Shown here piece after piece: positions 23,964 to 31,744 of a stretch of DNA of 64,000 nt; within the stretch, counting starts at the first letter, position 1; each line of letters starts with the position of its first letter. The stretch comes from 20CM-2-55-15 sp964633285 (GTDB lineage: Bacteria > Acidobacteriota > Terriglobia > 20CM-2-55-15). The translations under genes and the position numbers were made by a program. The notes beneath the pieces were generated by a model. It saw only the letters and a program-made list of their open reading frames with translations. It was not told the DNA's origin and did no database searches. Location: positions 62,001-126,000 of the forward strand of contig CAZWGA010000002.1 in the NCBI GenBank assembly GCA_964633285.1. Direction: 5' to 3'.

Positions 23964-26004
23964 ATGGCACAAATCGGGCAGTTCGCCCTGGCACTTGCCT
24001 GGGTCGTTACGGCGTATTCCGTGGTTGCGTCGCTTATCGGCATTCGATTGCGGAATGACAAATTGATCGCCAGCGGGCGCAACGCCGCGCTGGGCGCCTT
24101 TGGGTGCATCACGACTTCGATTGTCTGCCTGGGCTATTTGTTCGCCGTCAGTGATTTCTCCGTCAAGTACGTTGCAGCGCACTCGAATCGCGATCTCCCC
24201 ATTTATTTCAAAGTCAGTTCGATCTGGGGCGGAATGGAAGGATCGCTGCTTTTTTGGGGATGGCTGCTGACGCTTTATACCGCTTTGGTCGTTATTCAGA
24301 ACTGGCGCAAACACACCGCCATGATGCCGTACGTCACAGGCGTGCTGATGACGACTTCGCTGTTCTTCACGTCGATGCACCTCTTCACGGTGAATCCCTT
24401 CAATCAGACGGTAATCCTGCAGGCCGGCGCATCACCGCTGACGTGGGTTCCGCCTGACGGCAACGGCCTCAATCCCCTTCTGCAGGACGCGTACATGGTG
24501 ATCCATCCGCCGATGCTGTACCTCGGCTTCGTGGGCTTCGCCGTTCCCTTTGCGTTCGCGATGGCCGCCATGATGACGCGCCAGCTTGGCGACACCTGGA
24601 TACGAACCACACGCCGCTGGACCATGGTTGCATGGATGTTTCTGAGCATCGGAATTCTCCTCGGCGGCAAATGGGCGTATCACGAACTGGGCTGGGGTGG
24701 TTTCTGGGCTTGGGATCCGGTCGAGAATGCGTCATTGATGCCTTGGCTGATCGGCACGGCATTTCTGCACTCGGTGATGGTGCAGGAAAAGAAAGGCATG
24801 CTGAAAGTCTGGAACATGGTTCTGGTGATCATGATGTACATCATGTCGATCTTCGGAACCTTCCTGACACGCAGCGGCATTGTCAATTCCGTCCATGCTT
24901 TCACGGGTTCTTCCGTCGGAGGCTACTTCGCGGCATTCCTGATCATTGCGCTTTCCGGGGCGCTTTATCTCATGTTGGACAGGCTCCAGTATCTGAAAAG
25001 CGAAAATCAGATGGAATCGGTTTTTTTTCGGGTGAGACGATTCATTGTTAAACACCTGTTCCTGTTCGCCGGGTGTTTTGCCGGTTTCTTGGGGCACGAT
25101 GTTTCCGGTGATTTCCGAATGGGTCACGGGAACGAAGATCACGGTGAGCGCTCCCTTTTTCAACAGAGTGAATGTACCGATTGCGATCTTCCTGATGTTC
25201 CTGACCGGCGTCGGTCCGCTTCTCGCATGGCGCAAAGCCTCGACGAACAGCCTGAAGCGGAATTTTCTCGTGCCGGCCGTGATCGCGCTTGCGGCTGGAG
25301 TCGTGCTTTATTTCCGCGGCATTCAGCATTTCTATGCGTGGTCGTCGCTGGTGATATCGATATTCGTGGCGATCACGATCGTTCGGGAATTCTATAAGGG
25401 CGCGGCGGCGCGAAGCGGCGGAACGGGCGAGCGGCTTATCGAAGCGGTCGTGAATCTGACTCTTCGAAATACCCGGCGTTATGGCGGATATGTCGTCCAC
25501 TTCGCTTTTGTACTGCTGTTCGTCGGATTCTCAGGACAGGCGTTCACAACGGACGGCAGCGCCGAAATGGGAGTCGGCGACACGTTGCAGATACGCGAAT
25601 ACACGCTACGGATGGAAAAACTGGGAACGGAAGACACGCCGAATTACCTAGCGGACAAGGCAACCGTCGGCCTGTTCGAATACGGTTCGAAGAAAGCCAA
25701 CATGTTTCCTGAACGCCGGGTGTATAAGGCCGGCGGAGAATCGCAGCCAACGAGCGAAGTTGCGATTTACTCGACAGTGAAGAACGACGTCTATGTCGTG
25801 TTTGCGGGAGCTACCCCCGATAACAGAAAAGCCATTATTCAGGTGTTCTACAACCCGCTGACCATGTGGGTCTGGATTGGCGGTATTGTGATGGTCATCG
25901 GAACATTGATCGCATTGTTGCCCAACAAAAAGACGCCCGTCCAGAAGCGTGTTGAACCGGAAACAAAAGAGGAGCGGAAGACCGTTGAAACGCACGCCGA
26001 TTAA
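23964..26004 (+). CDS. ccmF: Cytochrome c heme lyase CcmF, with a one-base frameshift
   Basis: Reading starts at ATG 23964, 2 bases after ccmE. The first frame encodes many membrane helices and the heme-handling WWD region (WGGFWAWDPVENASLMPW). At the run GGGG (25091-25094) the frame must shift: before it comes AGCFAGFLG, and after it TMFPVISEWVTG in the next frame. Reading GGG restores one CcmF of about 679 residues. The second part has the expected C-terminal helices and periplasmic domain. The extra G may be a base-calling error, since every other ccm gene is intact, or a real lesion. CcmF attaches heme to CXXCH cysteines. Confidence 0.88.
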
Positions 26005-26479
26005 GACGTTTGTTCGTCTGGCCCGCCACTTAACGCTTGTCGCGATGCTGGCGGCGACGCCTCTGACCCTTGCGGCGGACCGCAACGATCGTATTCGCGA
26101 GCTCAGTCCGAAGTTCATGTGCATCTGCGGATGCAATCAACTGCTGTCCGCGTGCAATCACTTTCACTGCCCAAGCTCCGGACCGATGATGAAGGACCTC
26201 GGCAAGCAGATTGATGATGGCAAAACCGACGATGCGATCGTCTCTTACTTCGTTGAGAAGTACGGACTGACGGTTCTCGCTGCGCCACCTGCATCCGGAT
26301 TCAACCTGACCGCCTGGCTGATGCCGTTCGTCGCGCTGGCCGTTGGGGCAATCATGGCGGTGTACTTCCTTCGACGATTCCGCTCCCGCTGGACACCAGC
26401 GCCGGCGGCTGATGTTGATGTCGCGAAGTATCAGCAGAAGGTTGAAGACGAACTCCAAAAATTTATTCCGGAAGATTAA
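25985..26479 (+). CDS. ccmH: Cytochrome c maturation protein CcmH
   Basis: Starting at TTG 25985 gives 164 residues with a proper signal peptide (KRTPIKTFVRLARHLTLVAM to LAA) and a GAGGAG site upstream. A GTG at 25949 in the same frame would add 12 polar residues. The CcmH domain has a cysteine-rich active site, CICGCNQLLSAC, in place of the classic LRCxxC, then GKTDDAIVSYFVEKYG and a membrane helix (about 105-125). The thiol-reducing role on apocytochrome c is known for the family. The extra cysteines (also in NHFHC) could bind metal and are unusual. It overlaps ccmF by 20 bases. Confidence 0.88.
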   Translation: MKRTPIKTFVRLARHLTLVAMLAATPLTLAADRNDRIRELSPKFMCICGCNQLLSACNHFHCPSSGPMMKDLGKQIDDGKTDDAIVSYFVEKYGLTVLAAPPASGFNLTAWLMPFVALAVGAIMAVYFLRRFRSRWTPAPAADVDVAKYQQKVEDELQKFIPED

Positions 26480-26914
26480 ATGGTTTATCTGTTCTGCGGC
26501 GTTCTCAGCGGCGTTGTTCTCGGCGCCATCTGCATTCCACTCTTCCGAAAGGAAGCCACACTGGACTCTTCCATCATCGAAGAAACCGAGTGGGACCTCC
26601 TCCAACGCAAGAAGGAAGTCGTCCTTGGCAACATTCAGGATCTGGATTTCGAGTACAAGTGCGGCAAACTTTCCGACGAAGACTATCAAAAAACTCGCGG
26701 TGAAATGAGCGCGGAAGCCGCCAAAGTATTTCAGGATATCGAGAATATCGAATCCGCCGCCGATCTCGACACGCTCATACGTAAAGAAATCTCCGGCCGC
26801 AAAGACAGATCCAGAGCCGCCTTCCAGACGGTGGTATGTCCGTCCTGCGACGTCATCAATCCAATAACGAATAAGTTTTGCGCAGAGTGTGGGACTAAAC
26901 TGAAGCCCTCATGA
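26480..26914 (+). CDS. CcmI-like membrane protein with C-terminal zinc ribbon
   Basis: This 144-residue protein begins directly after the ccmH stop. An N-terminal membrane helix (VYLFCGVLSGVVLGAICIPL) is followed by a helical segment (RKKEVVLGNIQDLDFEYKCGKLSDEDYQ in part), like the CcmI N-terminus. The last 35 residues form a zinc ribbon, CPSC...CAEC. CcmI presents apocytochrome to the heme lyase. Here the TPR domain of CcmI is missing and replaced by the ribbon, so the role is inferred from operon position. It overlaps the next gene by 4 bases. Confidence 0.78.
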   Translation: MVYLFCGVLSGVVLGAICIPLFRKEATLDSSIIEETEWDLLQRKKEVVLGNIQDLDFEYKCGKLSDEDYQKTRGEMSAEAAKVFQDIENIESAADLDTLIRKEISGRKDRSRAAFQTVVCPSCDVINPITNKFCAECGTKLKPS

Positions 26915-27276
26915 TGCTGCTACTCCTGCTCGCGCAAGAGGAAGGCGCGAGAACTTCCGCGGATGCGCCCAACGCCATGGGCGCACATACCTGGTTTATC
27001 ATTCTTGCCGCCGGCGCATTTCTCGCCTGGAGCATCAGTTATTCTCTTCAATTGAGAAGGGAGGCCCTCGCGCGCCTGAAGGGCCGCGAAGAGCTTGTAA
27101 GGCGCCGGGAAGAGCTTCTCGATCAAATCGAGGATCTCCAAACTCAAAACGAAGCCGGAACGATTCCAGAGAAAAGATACAAGCAGGAACTCAAAGAATT
27201 GAAATTTCACCTTGCCAGGGTCCTGGAGAAAATCAAAACCACTCCTTCCGGGAGGGGCCGGCCAAAAGCCGGGTGA
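26911..27276 (+). CDS. Small membrane protein with coiled coil in the ccm operon
   Basis: The 121-residue protein has a cleavable or anchoring start (MMLLLLLAQEEG), one membrane helix (about 28-47) and a charged coiled coil (about 50-112). It shares the pattern DQIEDLQTQNEAGTIPEKRYKQEL with the preceding CcmI-like protein (EDLDxxYxxGKLSDEDY type), suggesting that both derive from the CcmI helical segment. It lies between ccmH and ccmA and overlaps the preceding gene. A scaffold role in heme delivery is an inference. Confidence 0.7.
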   Translation: MMLLLLLAQEEGARTSADAPNAMGAHTWFIILAAGAFLAWSISYSLQLRREALARLKGREELVRRREELLDQIEDLQTQNEAGTIPEKRYKQELKELKFHLARVLEKIKTTPSGRGRPKAG

Positions 27277-27295
27277 AGGCGTCGTTCGCGCGCGT

Positions 27296-28012
27296 ATGTC
27301 AACTGCACACTCACTCGAAGCTGAAGACATCCGAAAAACTTTTGGACATTTCACAGCCCTGAGCGGCGTAACGCTGAACATCAAACGCGGCGACTTTCTC
27401 GCTTTGTTCGGACGAAACGGCGCAGGAAAGACGACCTTCCTCAAGATCGCGGCAACTCTGGTGAGGCATACTCACGGAAAGCTGCGTATCGAAGGCATCG
27501 ATATCCGCGAAGAACCGGAAAAGGCCCGGCGGCATATTGGATTTCTTTCGCACAACACCTACCTGTATCGCGATTTGAATCCAATCGAGAATCTGCAGTT
27601 TTTTTCACGTTTGTATGGAATTCAACATCCGGAAGCGAGAATTCAATCGCTGCTCGAACGCGTTGGACTTCAGCGTCGAACGTCGGATCCGGTACGGTCC
27701 TTCTCTCGCGGCTTGCACCAGCGCCTCGGCATTGCCCGCGTGATGCTGCACAATCCGGCGCTGATTCTGCTCGATGAACCTTACACGGGCCTCGATGCCA
27801 ATGCCGTCGACACGCTCAATTCCATGCTTGATGAAGCTTCAGCCGCAGGCAAAACGATTATTCTCACCACGCATGATCTGGAGCAGGGTCTGCGGGGGGC
27901 GAAGCGCGTCGCGATCATCGATCGCGGGAAGATCGTTTTCGAGGGCGACTCGAAAGATGCCGCTGTCCGTGAAGCCTATGCATCCTACATCCGGGCGGGA
28001 GTGACTCGATGA
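27296..28012 (+). CDS. ccmA: Heme exporter ATP-binding protein CcmA
   Basis: The 238-residue ATPase has Walker A (GRNGAGKTTFLK, about 39-50), a signature variant FSRGLHQRLGIARVM, Walker B (LILLDEPYTGLD) and the switch histidine (TTHDLEQG). With CcmB it powers release of holo-CcmE from CcmC. The ATG at 27296 is chosen because conserved sequence starts there; the frame is open 84 bases further upstream. It overlaps ccmB by 4 bases (ATGA). Confidence 0.94.
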   Translation: MSTAHSLEAEDIRKTFGHFTALSGVTLNIKRGDFLALFGRNGAGKTTFLKIAATLVRHTHGKLRIEGIDIREEPEKARRHIGFLSHNTYLYRDLNPIENLQFFSRLYGIQHPEARIQSLLERVGLQRRTSDPVRSFSRGLHQRLGIARVMLHNPALILLDEPYTGLDANAVDTLNSMLDEASAAGKTIILTTHDLEQGLRGAKRVAIIDRGKIVFEGDSKDAAVREAYASYIRAGVTR

Positions 28013-28671
28013 GACCGATCACTGCCATCATCTTCAAAGACATTGTCATCGAGATGCGCAGCAAGGAATCGGTGAGCTCGATGTTGATGTTTGGAATCCT
28101 GGTGCTCGTGATCTTCATGTTTGCCATCGATCCCAGCGTGGATAAAGAGTTGGTTGCTCCCGGCACGCTCTGGGTCGCATTTTCTTTCGCCGCAATCCTC
28201 GGGTTGAATCGCTCACTCTCGATGGAAATCGACAACGACTGCCTTCAGGGTCTGCTTCTGGCGCCGCTGGGTCGCGGCGAACTGTATTTCGGAAAAGTCG
28301 CAAGTAATTTCATCTTCATGATGATTGCAGAAATCATCGTGCTTCCGGCTTTTGTTATCCTGAACAACCTTTCGTTCAACCTGCAGTTCTTGAAGGTCGC
28401 GGCGATTGCCGGCCTGGGCACGTTGGGAATTGCCGCAGTCGGAACCATCCTCTCGACGATTTCCGCAAACACTCGTATGAAGGAGGTGATGTTGCCCGTG
28501 CTTCAGATTCCGCTGACCGTACCTGTGGTTATTGCTTCGGTCGAGGCAACGCGCGGCGTGCTCAGCAGTGACGCAAGGGAAATCTCTTCTTGGCTGTACA
28601 TTTTGGGCGGGTTTAGTATTGTCTACCTGACTGTGTCATATCTTGCATTCGAGTTCGCCGTCGAGGAATGA
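28009..28671 (+). CDS. ccmB: Heme exporter membrane protein CcmB
   Basis: The 220-residue protein has six predicted membrane helices and the typical CcmB features. These are a start like IIFKDIVIEMRSKE, the loop GLNRSLSMEIDNDCLQGLLL, and a final helical pair ending AFEFAVEE. It is the membrane half of the CcmAB complex. It overlaps ccmA and is followed after 1 base by ccmC. Confidence 0.94.
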   Translation: MRPITAIIFKDIVIEMRSKESVSSMLMFGILVLVIFMFAIDPSVDKELVAPGTLWVAFSFAAILGLNRSLSMEIDNDCLQGLLLAPLGRGELYFGKVASNFIFMMIAEIIVLPAFVILNNLSFNLQFLKVAAIAGLGTLGIAAVGTILSTISANTRMKEVMLPVLQIPLTVPVVIASVEATRGVLSSDAREISSWLYILGGFSIVYLTVSYLAFEFAVEE

Positions 28672-28672
28672 A

Positions 28673-29350
28673 ATGAAAGAAAGAATCCTGGCCACGCTCT
28701 CGTTCGTTACGATGATTCCAGCGCTCTACATGATTTTTCTTTTTGCGCCGACGGAAGCCACTCAGGGTAACGCTCAGCGGATCTTTTATATTCACGTTCC
28801 CCTGGCCGTTGTTGGAGCCTATGGTTCCGCAATCCTGTTGTTCATTGGATGTCTGGGATTCCTGATTACGGGTGATTTCAAGTGGGACCGGTTTGGCGCA
28901 ACCTCCGCCGAGATGGGAATCGTCTTCACGACTGCGCAACTCCTCACGGCGATCATGTGGGCCAAACCCATCTGGGGAGTCTGGTATGCATTCGACTCGA
29001 GAGGCATTCTTCAACTTGTGCTTCTCCTGATCTACATCGCCTACTTCATGCTTCGCGCTTACCTGCCGGATCGTGAGAAGAGAGCGAAGCTGTGCGCGGT
29101 TTTCGGGCTCCTGGGAATGGTCGATGTGCCGTTCAATTACCTTTCGATCTATTTATTCCGAACTCAACATCCCCAGCCGGTCATCAGCCCCGGTGGCGGT
29201 GGCGTCGATCCCGACATGGCTAAAACGCTGGCGATGTCATTTGCCGCGATTGCGATTCTGTATGCTTACGCCTTTGTCCGCCGGTTGAACATCGCGAAGG
29301 TCGAAGAAGAAGTCGAATATCTCACGCAGGTCGTCCTCGCGAATGACTAG
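28673..29350 (+). CDS. ccmC: Heme handling protein CcmC
   Basis: From ATG 28673 the protein has 225 residues and six membrane helices. The WWD-type heme site reads WAKPIWGVWYAFDSRGI, with flanking histidines in FYIHVPLA and in FRTQHPQPV. CcmC binds heme at the outer face and loads it onto CcmE. The start follows the ccmB stop by 1 base, and the end overlaps the start of the ccmD-like gene. Confidence 0.94.
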   Translation: MKERILATLSFVTMIPALYMIFLFAPTEATQGNAQRIFYIHVPLAVVGAYGSAILLFIGCLGFLITGDFKWDRFGATSAEMGIVFTTAQLLTAIMWAKPIWGVWYAFDSRGILQLVLLLIYIAYFMLRAYLPDREKRAKLCAVFGLLGMVDVPFNYLSIYLFRTQHPQPVISPGGGGVDPDMAKTLAMSFAAIAILYAYAFVRRLNIAKVEEEVEYLTQVVLAND

Positions 29351-29483
29351 AAACTTCCTATTTGGCGCTTTCGCTCTCGTGACCGTCGTTTTCTTCATCC
29401 ACAACTGGCTGATGAGTGCCCGTCAGAAAAACCTCGAAAAAAAATTGCAGGAGCTGAAGAACCAACTCAAAGATCGCATGTAG
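29343..29483 (+). CDS. ccmD: CcmD family small membrane protein
   Basis: The 46-residue protein begins at ATG 29343, overlapping the ccmC stop by 8 bases. It has one membrane helix (FLFGAFALVTVVFFIHNWL) followed by a charged coiled-coil tail (LEKKLQELKNQLKDRM). CcmD stabilises the CcmC-CcmE-heme complex and the CcmAB interaction, and this position after ccmC is standard. The gene is short enough to be missed by automatic calling. Confidence 0.88.
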   Translation: MTRNFLFGAFALVTVVFFIHNWLMSARQKNLEKKLQELKNQLKDRM

Positions 29484-29500
29484 ACGTTCGTGATCGTCAT

Positions 29501-29644
29501 ATGGATCTCGCCGATGCCTGCATCGCGCAAATGACAGAATTAATGAAAGATTCGCGCGTCATTACTCTTGATCGCACAGACTTCGCTGTATACCGGCGGA
29601 ACGGCCGCGATCGCATCCCCGTTCTTCTTCCGCCCGCGTCGTAG
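29501..29644 (+). pseudogene. C-terminal remnant of a PIN-domain (VapC-like) ribonuclease
   Basis: The frame from 29501 encodes 47 residues with the end of a PIN domain: MDLADACIAQMTEL, then RVITLDRTDFAVYR and a short tail. In full VapC proteins the acidic residues of DLADA and TLDRTDF bind the catalytic metal, but about 80-90 upstream residues with the first aspartate are absent. ccmD sequence occupies that position. No antitoxin gene is adjacent. It is probably debris of a toxin-antitoxin locus, or less likely a small expressed peptide. Confidence 0.7.
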
Positions 29645-29654
29645 GTTTCTGTTT

Positions 29655-30506
29655 TCAAAAACCAGTACTAAGTTCAGGAAAGGCCTCAACGAGCTTGCCC
29701 GGCAGTTCCGCTTTGACCGGAATGTCCAGTTGAGCGCGCATCATGACGGCGTTCGCTACGGCCTTTGCGCCTGGATGGTTATTGAAGAAGACGTAGGCGC
29801 GCTCAATGTCTTTGTTTTCGAGAACGGATTTCAGACGAATGGTGTAGGGTTCGAGTTCTTCCGGCGTGTACAAGTAGTCGTATCGTTCGTTCCGATGTTC
29901 GTGACGCCACCACTTGCCGAACTGACGGCCATGAAGCCGTATGTACAGCAACCTTCCGCCGGAGACTTCAAAATCCTGCCGGATGGAATCTTTGAACTTG
30001 GGTTCGTCGATGAACGCCGGAGTGGCCTGGAATGCTTGAAGGATCGGCATCGCTTCAGCCCAGGAACGATGACGCAGTTCGACGGCCTTGGGGAATTCCG
30101 CGAAAGACTCCAGCAGCATCTTCAGCCGATCGACCGTCTGCCCGGTCTGCTTGAAGCTGGCTGGGAACTGGAACAGGATGCAGCCAAGCTTGTGCGCCTG
30201 GGCGAGAGGCTCGATGCCTGCCTTGAATTCCTCAACCTCACTCCGGGTCCATCCGGATTTATTGTGCGTGAATTGCTGCCATGCCTTGACGGTGAACTCA
30301 AAATCAGGCGGAGTTCGCTTTGCCCAGCTTTCGGCCGTTTTCGGACTGCACGGACGGTAGAACGACGAATTGATTTCAACCGTGTTGAAGTAACGCGAAT
30401 AAAACTTAAGCTCGTCGGTTTTTTTCAGAGGATAAAAAACGCCGGTCCACGAACCGGGCCCCGTTGAGGGCGGATAGCTCCAGCCGCTGGTGCCGACGCG
30501 GCAAAT
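29655..30506 (-). CDS. DUF72 family protein, no standard start codon
   Basis: The protein, about 283 residues, shows the DUF72 barrel throughout: RVGTSGWSYPP, FYSRYFNTVEINSSFYRP, LGCILFQFPASF, VELRHRSW, YIRLHGR and AYVFFNNHPGAKAVANA. The domain begins at once after a TAA at 30558-30560, yet between that stop and the conserved core there is no ATG, GTG or TTG. The ATT at 30506-30504 just before the core is a candidate start, preceded by a GAGG. The first in-frame ATG (30119) would lose half of the domain. Non-canonical initiation, reinitiation from the upstream peptide, or a sequence error are possible. DUF72 function is unclear. Confidence 0.8.
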   Translation of the reverse strand: MCRVGTSGWSYPPSTGPGSWTGVFYPLKKTDELKFYSRYFNTVEINSSFYRPCSPKTAESWAKRTPPDFEFTVKAWQQFTHNKSGWTRSEVEEFKAGIEPLAQAHKLGCILFQFPASFKQTGQTVDRLKMLLESFAEFPKAVELRHRSWAEAMPILQAFQATPAFIDEPKFKDSIRQDFEVSGGRLLYIRLHGRQFGKWWRHEHRNERYDYLYTPEELEPYTIRLKSVLENKDIERAYVFFNNHPGAKAVANAVMMRAQLDIPVKAELPGKLVEAFPELSTGF

Positions 30507-30557
30507 ACCGGTGGAATCCTCGGGTTCAGTAAAAAGATTGCTCGTCGCAGAATCTCG

Positions 30558-30695
30558 TTAAGCGGATTTTTTTCCGGAAGGCTTCAAGGGCTCGACAGGA
30601 GCGGGTTTGCTGGGCTTATCCAGCACCATCAAAGCAATGAACGCCGCAACCATGACAACGTCTGCAATGACAACAGCTAAAGTGAAGTTATCCAT
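30558..30695 (-). CDS. 45-residue membrane peptide, in frame with DUF72
   Basis: ATG at 30695 starts a 45-residue peptide. A hydrophobic helix (FTLAVVIADVVMVAAFIALM) is followed by a proline/lysine tail (DKPSKPAPVEPLKPSGKKSA). It stops at the TAA at 30558, and the same frame then continues into DUF72. The pattern of a clean helix plus a basic tail suggests expression. No family is recognised. It may be translationally coupled to DUF72. Confidence 0.6.
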   Translation of the reverse strand: MDNFTLAVVIADVVMVAAFIALMVLDKPSKPAPVEPLKPSGKKSA

Positions 30696-30734
30696 AACGT
30701 CTCATTATAAGCATAGTCCGGGCAGGCGCGAGGC

Positions 30735-31034
30735 TTAGATTTTGAAACCGCCGGGCTCATCAGCATCTTCCACGCCGAGATCGGCCTCGCCGTCGGTCAG
30801 TTCATCTTTCGCGACAGGCGTGAAAAAACCCTCGACCAGTTCCTCGGCGCGAGCCACATCGGCTCGAGCGACAAGCACGCGGACCTCATCCAGGTCACCG
30901 GTAACCGGAAACGGCGTGGAAACGGTGTTTCCCTGCAGCGTGCAGTCGATTCCGTTGTTCTTCAGCATTTCTTCAATCATCTGCGCTTCAGCCGGTCCGC
31001 TGACTGCCACAATCTCCAACGGTTCGTCGTTCAT
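30735..31034 (-). CDS. DUF2007 family small protein
   Basis: From the ATG at 31034, which follows a clear AAGGAGA site, the protein has 99 residues. The first 65 match DUF2007 (putative signal-transducing): LEIVAVSGPAEAQMIEEMLKNN, then GIDCTLQGN, and VRVLVARADVARAEELVEGF. The tail is acidic (EADLGVEDADEPG). The fold is a ferredoxin-like domain of unknown function. It lies downstream of the CYTH gene on the same strand, with a hairpin and a repeated motif between. Confidence 0.85.
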   Translation of the reverse strand: MNDEPLEIVAVSGPAEAQMIEEMLKNNGIDCTLQGNTVSTPFPVTGDLDEVRVLVARADVARAEELVEGFFTPVAKDELTDGEADLGVEDADEPGGFKI

Positions 31035-31082
31035 GGGTGTCTCCTTTTTATTAGCGTCGGGCCCACCGTCCAGTTCAGTTCG

Positions 31083-31127
31083 GTACACCGCTTCGCGGCC
31101 TCCTCACATCTGGCCGGTTCCCCCACG
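31083..31127. repeat. Intergenic repeat motif, copy 1
   Basis: The core TGGCCGGTTCCCCCACG (31111-31127) matches 16 of 17 bases of a second copy at 37048-37064. Both are preceded by an ACACCG-and-GCGGC segment. Each copy lies just upstream of a minus-strand gene. It could be a shared leader element or a dispersed repeat. Confidence 0.5.
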
Positions 31128-31131
31128 CCGA

Positions 31132-31160
31132 GGAGATGGATTTCATACCATCTCCTTTTT
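31132..31160 (+). repeat. Inverted repeat with T-run between CYTH and DUF2007 genes
   Basis: GGAGATGG (31132-31139) and CCATCTCC (31148-31155) are perfect 8-bp arms around an 8-base loop, followed on the plus strand by TTTTT. No plus-strand gene ends here, so a terminator role is puzzling. On the minus strand it would separate two genes and could act as a processing or attenuating hairpin. Confidence 0.5.
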
Positions 31161-31163
31161 CTT

Positions 31164-31682
31164 CTACTGGGCGCCACGTTTTTCGCCAATCAATTCAGCA
31201 TACGTTCTACGCACAAAATCCTGTTCCGAGTACCCCAGTTTTTCACCAAGCTTCGTGATCGCTTCGTCGGATGGACCTTCAACCTCGATGTAGTTTCCTG
31301 CTTCGGTTTCGTCGAGCGATATATTGAAGCCGTCTTTCTCAAAAACGGTCCGGTATTTGGAATACGTCGTGTGGACGGCAAACCCGACTTCCTGAAGAAT
31401 GCGCATCAACACTTCGGCATCCTCCGCGCGACACTCGATCTCTTCGCGATGCTTCAACTTGGATCCCGCGGAAATAGGGCCTTTGTATGTCAGAGTCGGA
31501 CCGGATGGCGTTTTGCGCACTCTCAGAAGTTTTCCGGCCGTACGGAGACTTCCGGCACCATTGTCGAAAAGAAAATTCTGTTCGCGGTGCCGTCCCACAG
31601 CGATCCGAAATCCCAGCCGCCGGAGTTTTTCGATAATTGTCTTCGTGTTTTTGACCGGAAACTTGATTTCAATCTCTTCCAT
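31164..31682 (-). CDS. CYTH domain protein (class IV adenylate cyclase/thiamine-triphosphatase family)
   Basis: The 172-residue protein begins with the CYTH signature EIEIKF, the ExExK motif that binds triphosphate metal. Basic and acidic strands continue (LLRVRKTPSGPTLTYKGP, KHREEIE, FNISLDETEAGNYIEVEGP), ending in SEQDFVRRTYAELI. This C-terminal form is close to CyaB-like proteins. The reaction could be cAMP formation or hydrolysis of an inorganic or organic triphosphate; the sequence does not decide. It is divergent from the S1/P1 gene with 62 bases between. Confidence 0.9.
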   Translation of the reverse strand: MEEIEIKFPVKNTKTIIEKLRRLGFRIAVGRHREQNFLFDNGAGSLRTAGKLLRVRKTPSGPTLTYKGPISAGSKLKHREEIECRAEDAEVLMRILQEVGFAVHTTYSKYRTVFEKDGFNISLDETEAGNYIEVEGPSDEAITKLGEKLGYSEQDFVRRTYAELIGEKRGAQ

Positions 31683-31744
31683 GAAGCTGCCTCAGAACCA
31701 TAGTTTGATTATACGCTCCGGGAATTCTGTTAAGATTTCGCGCT

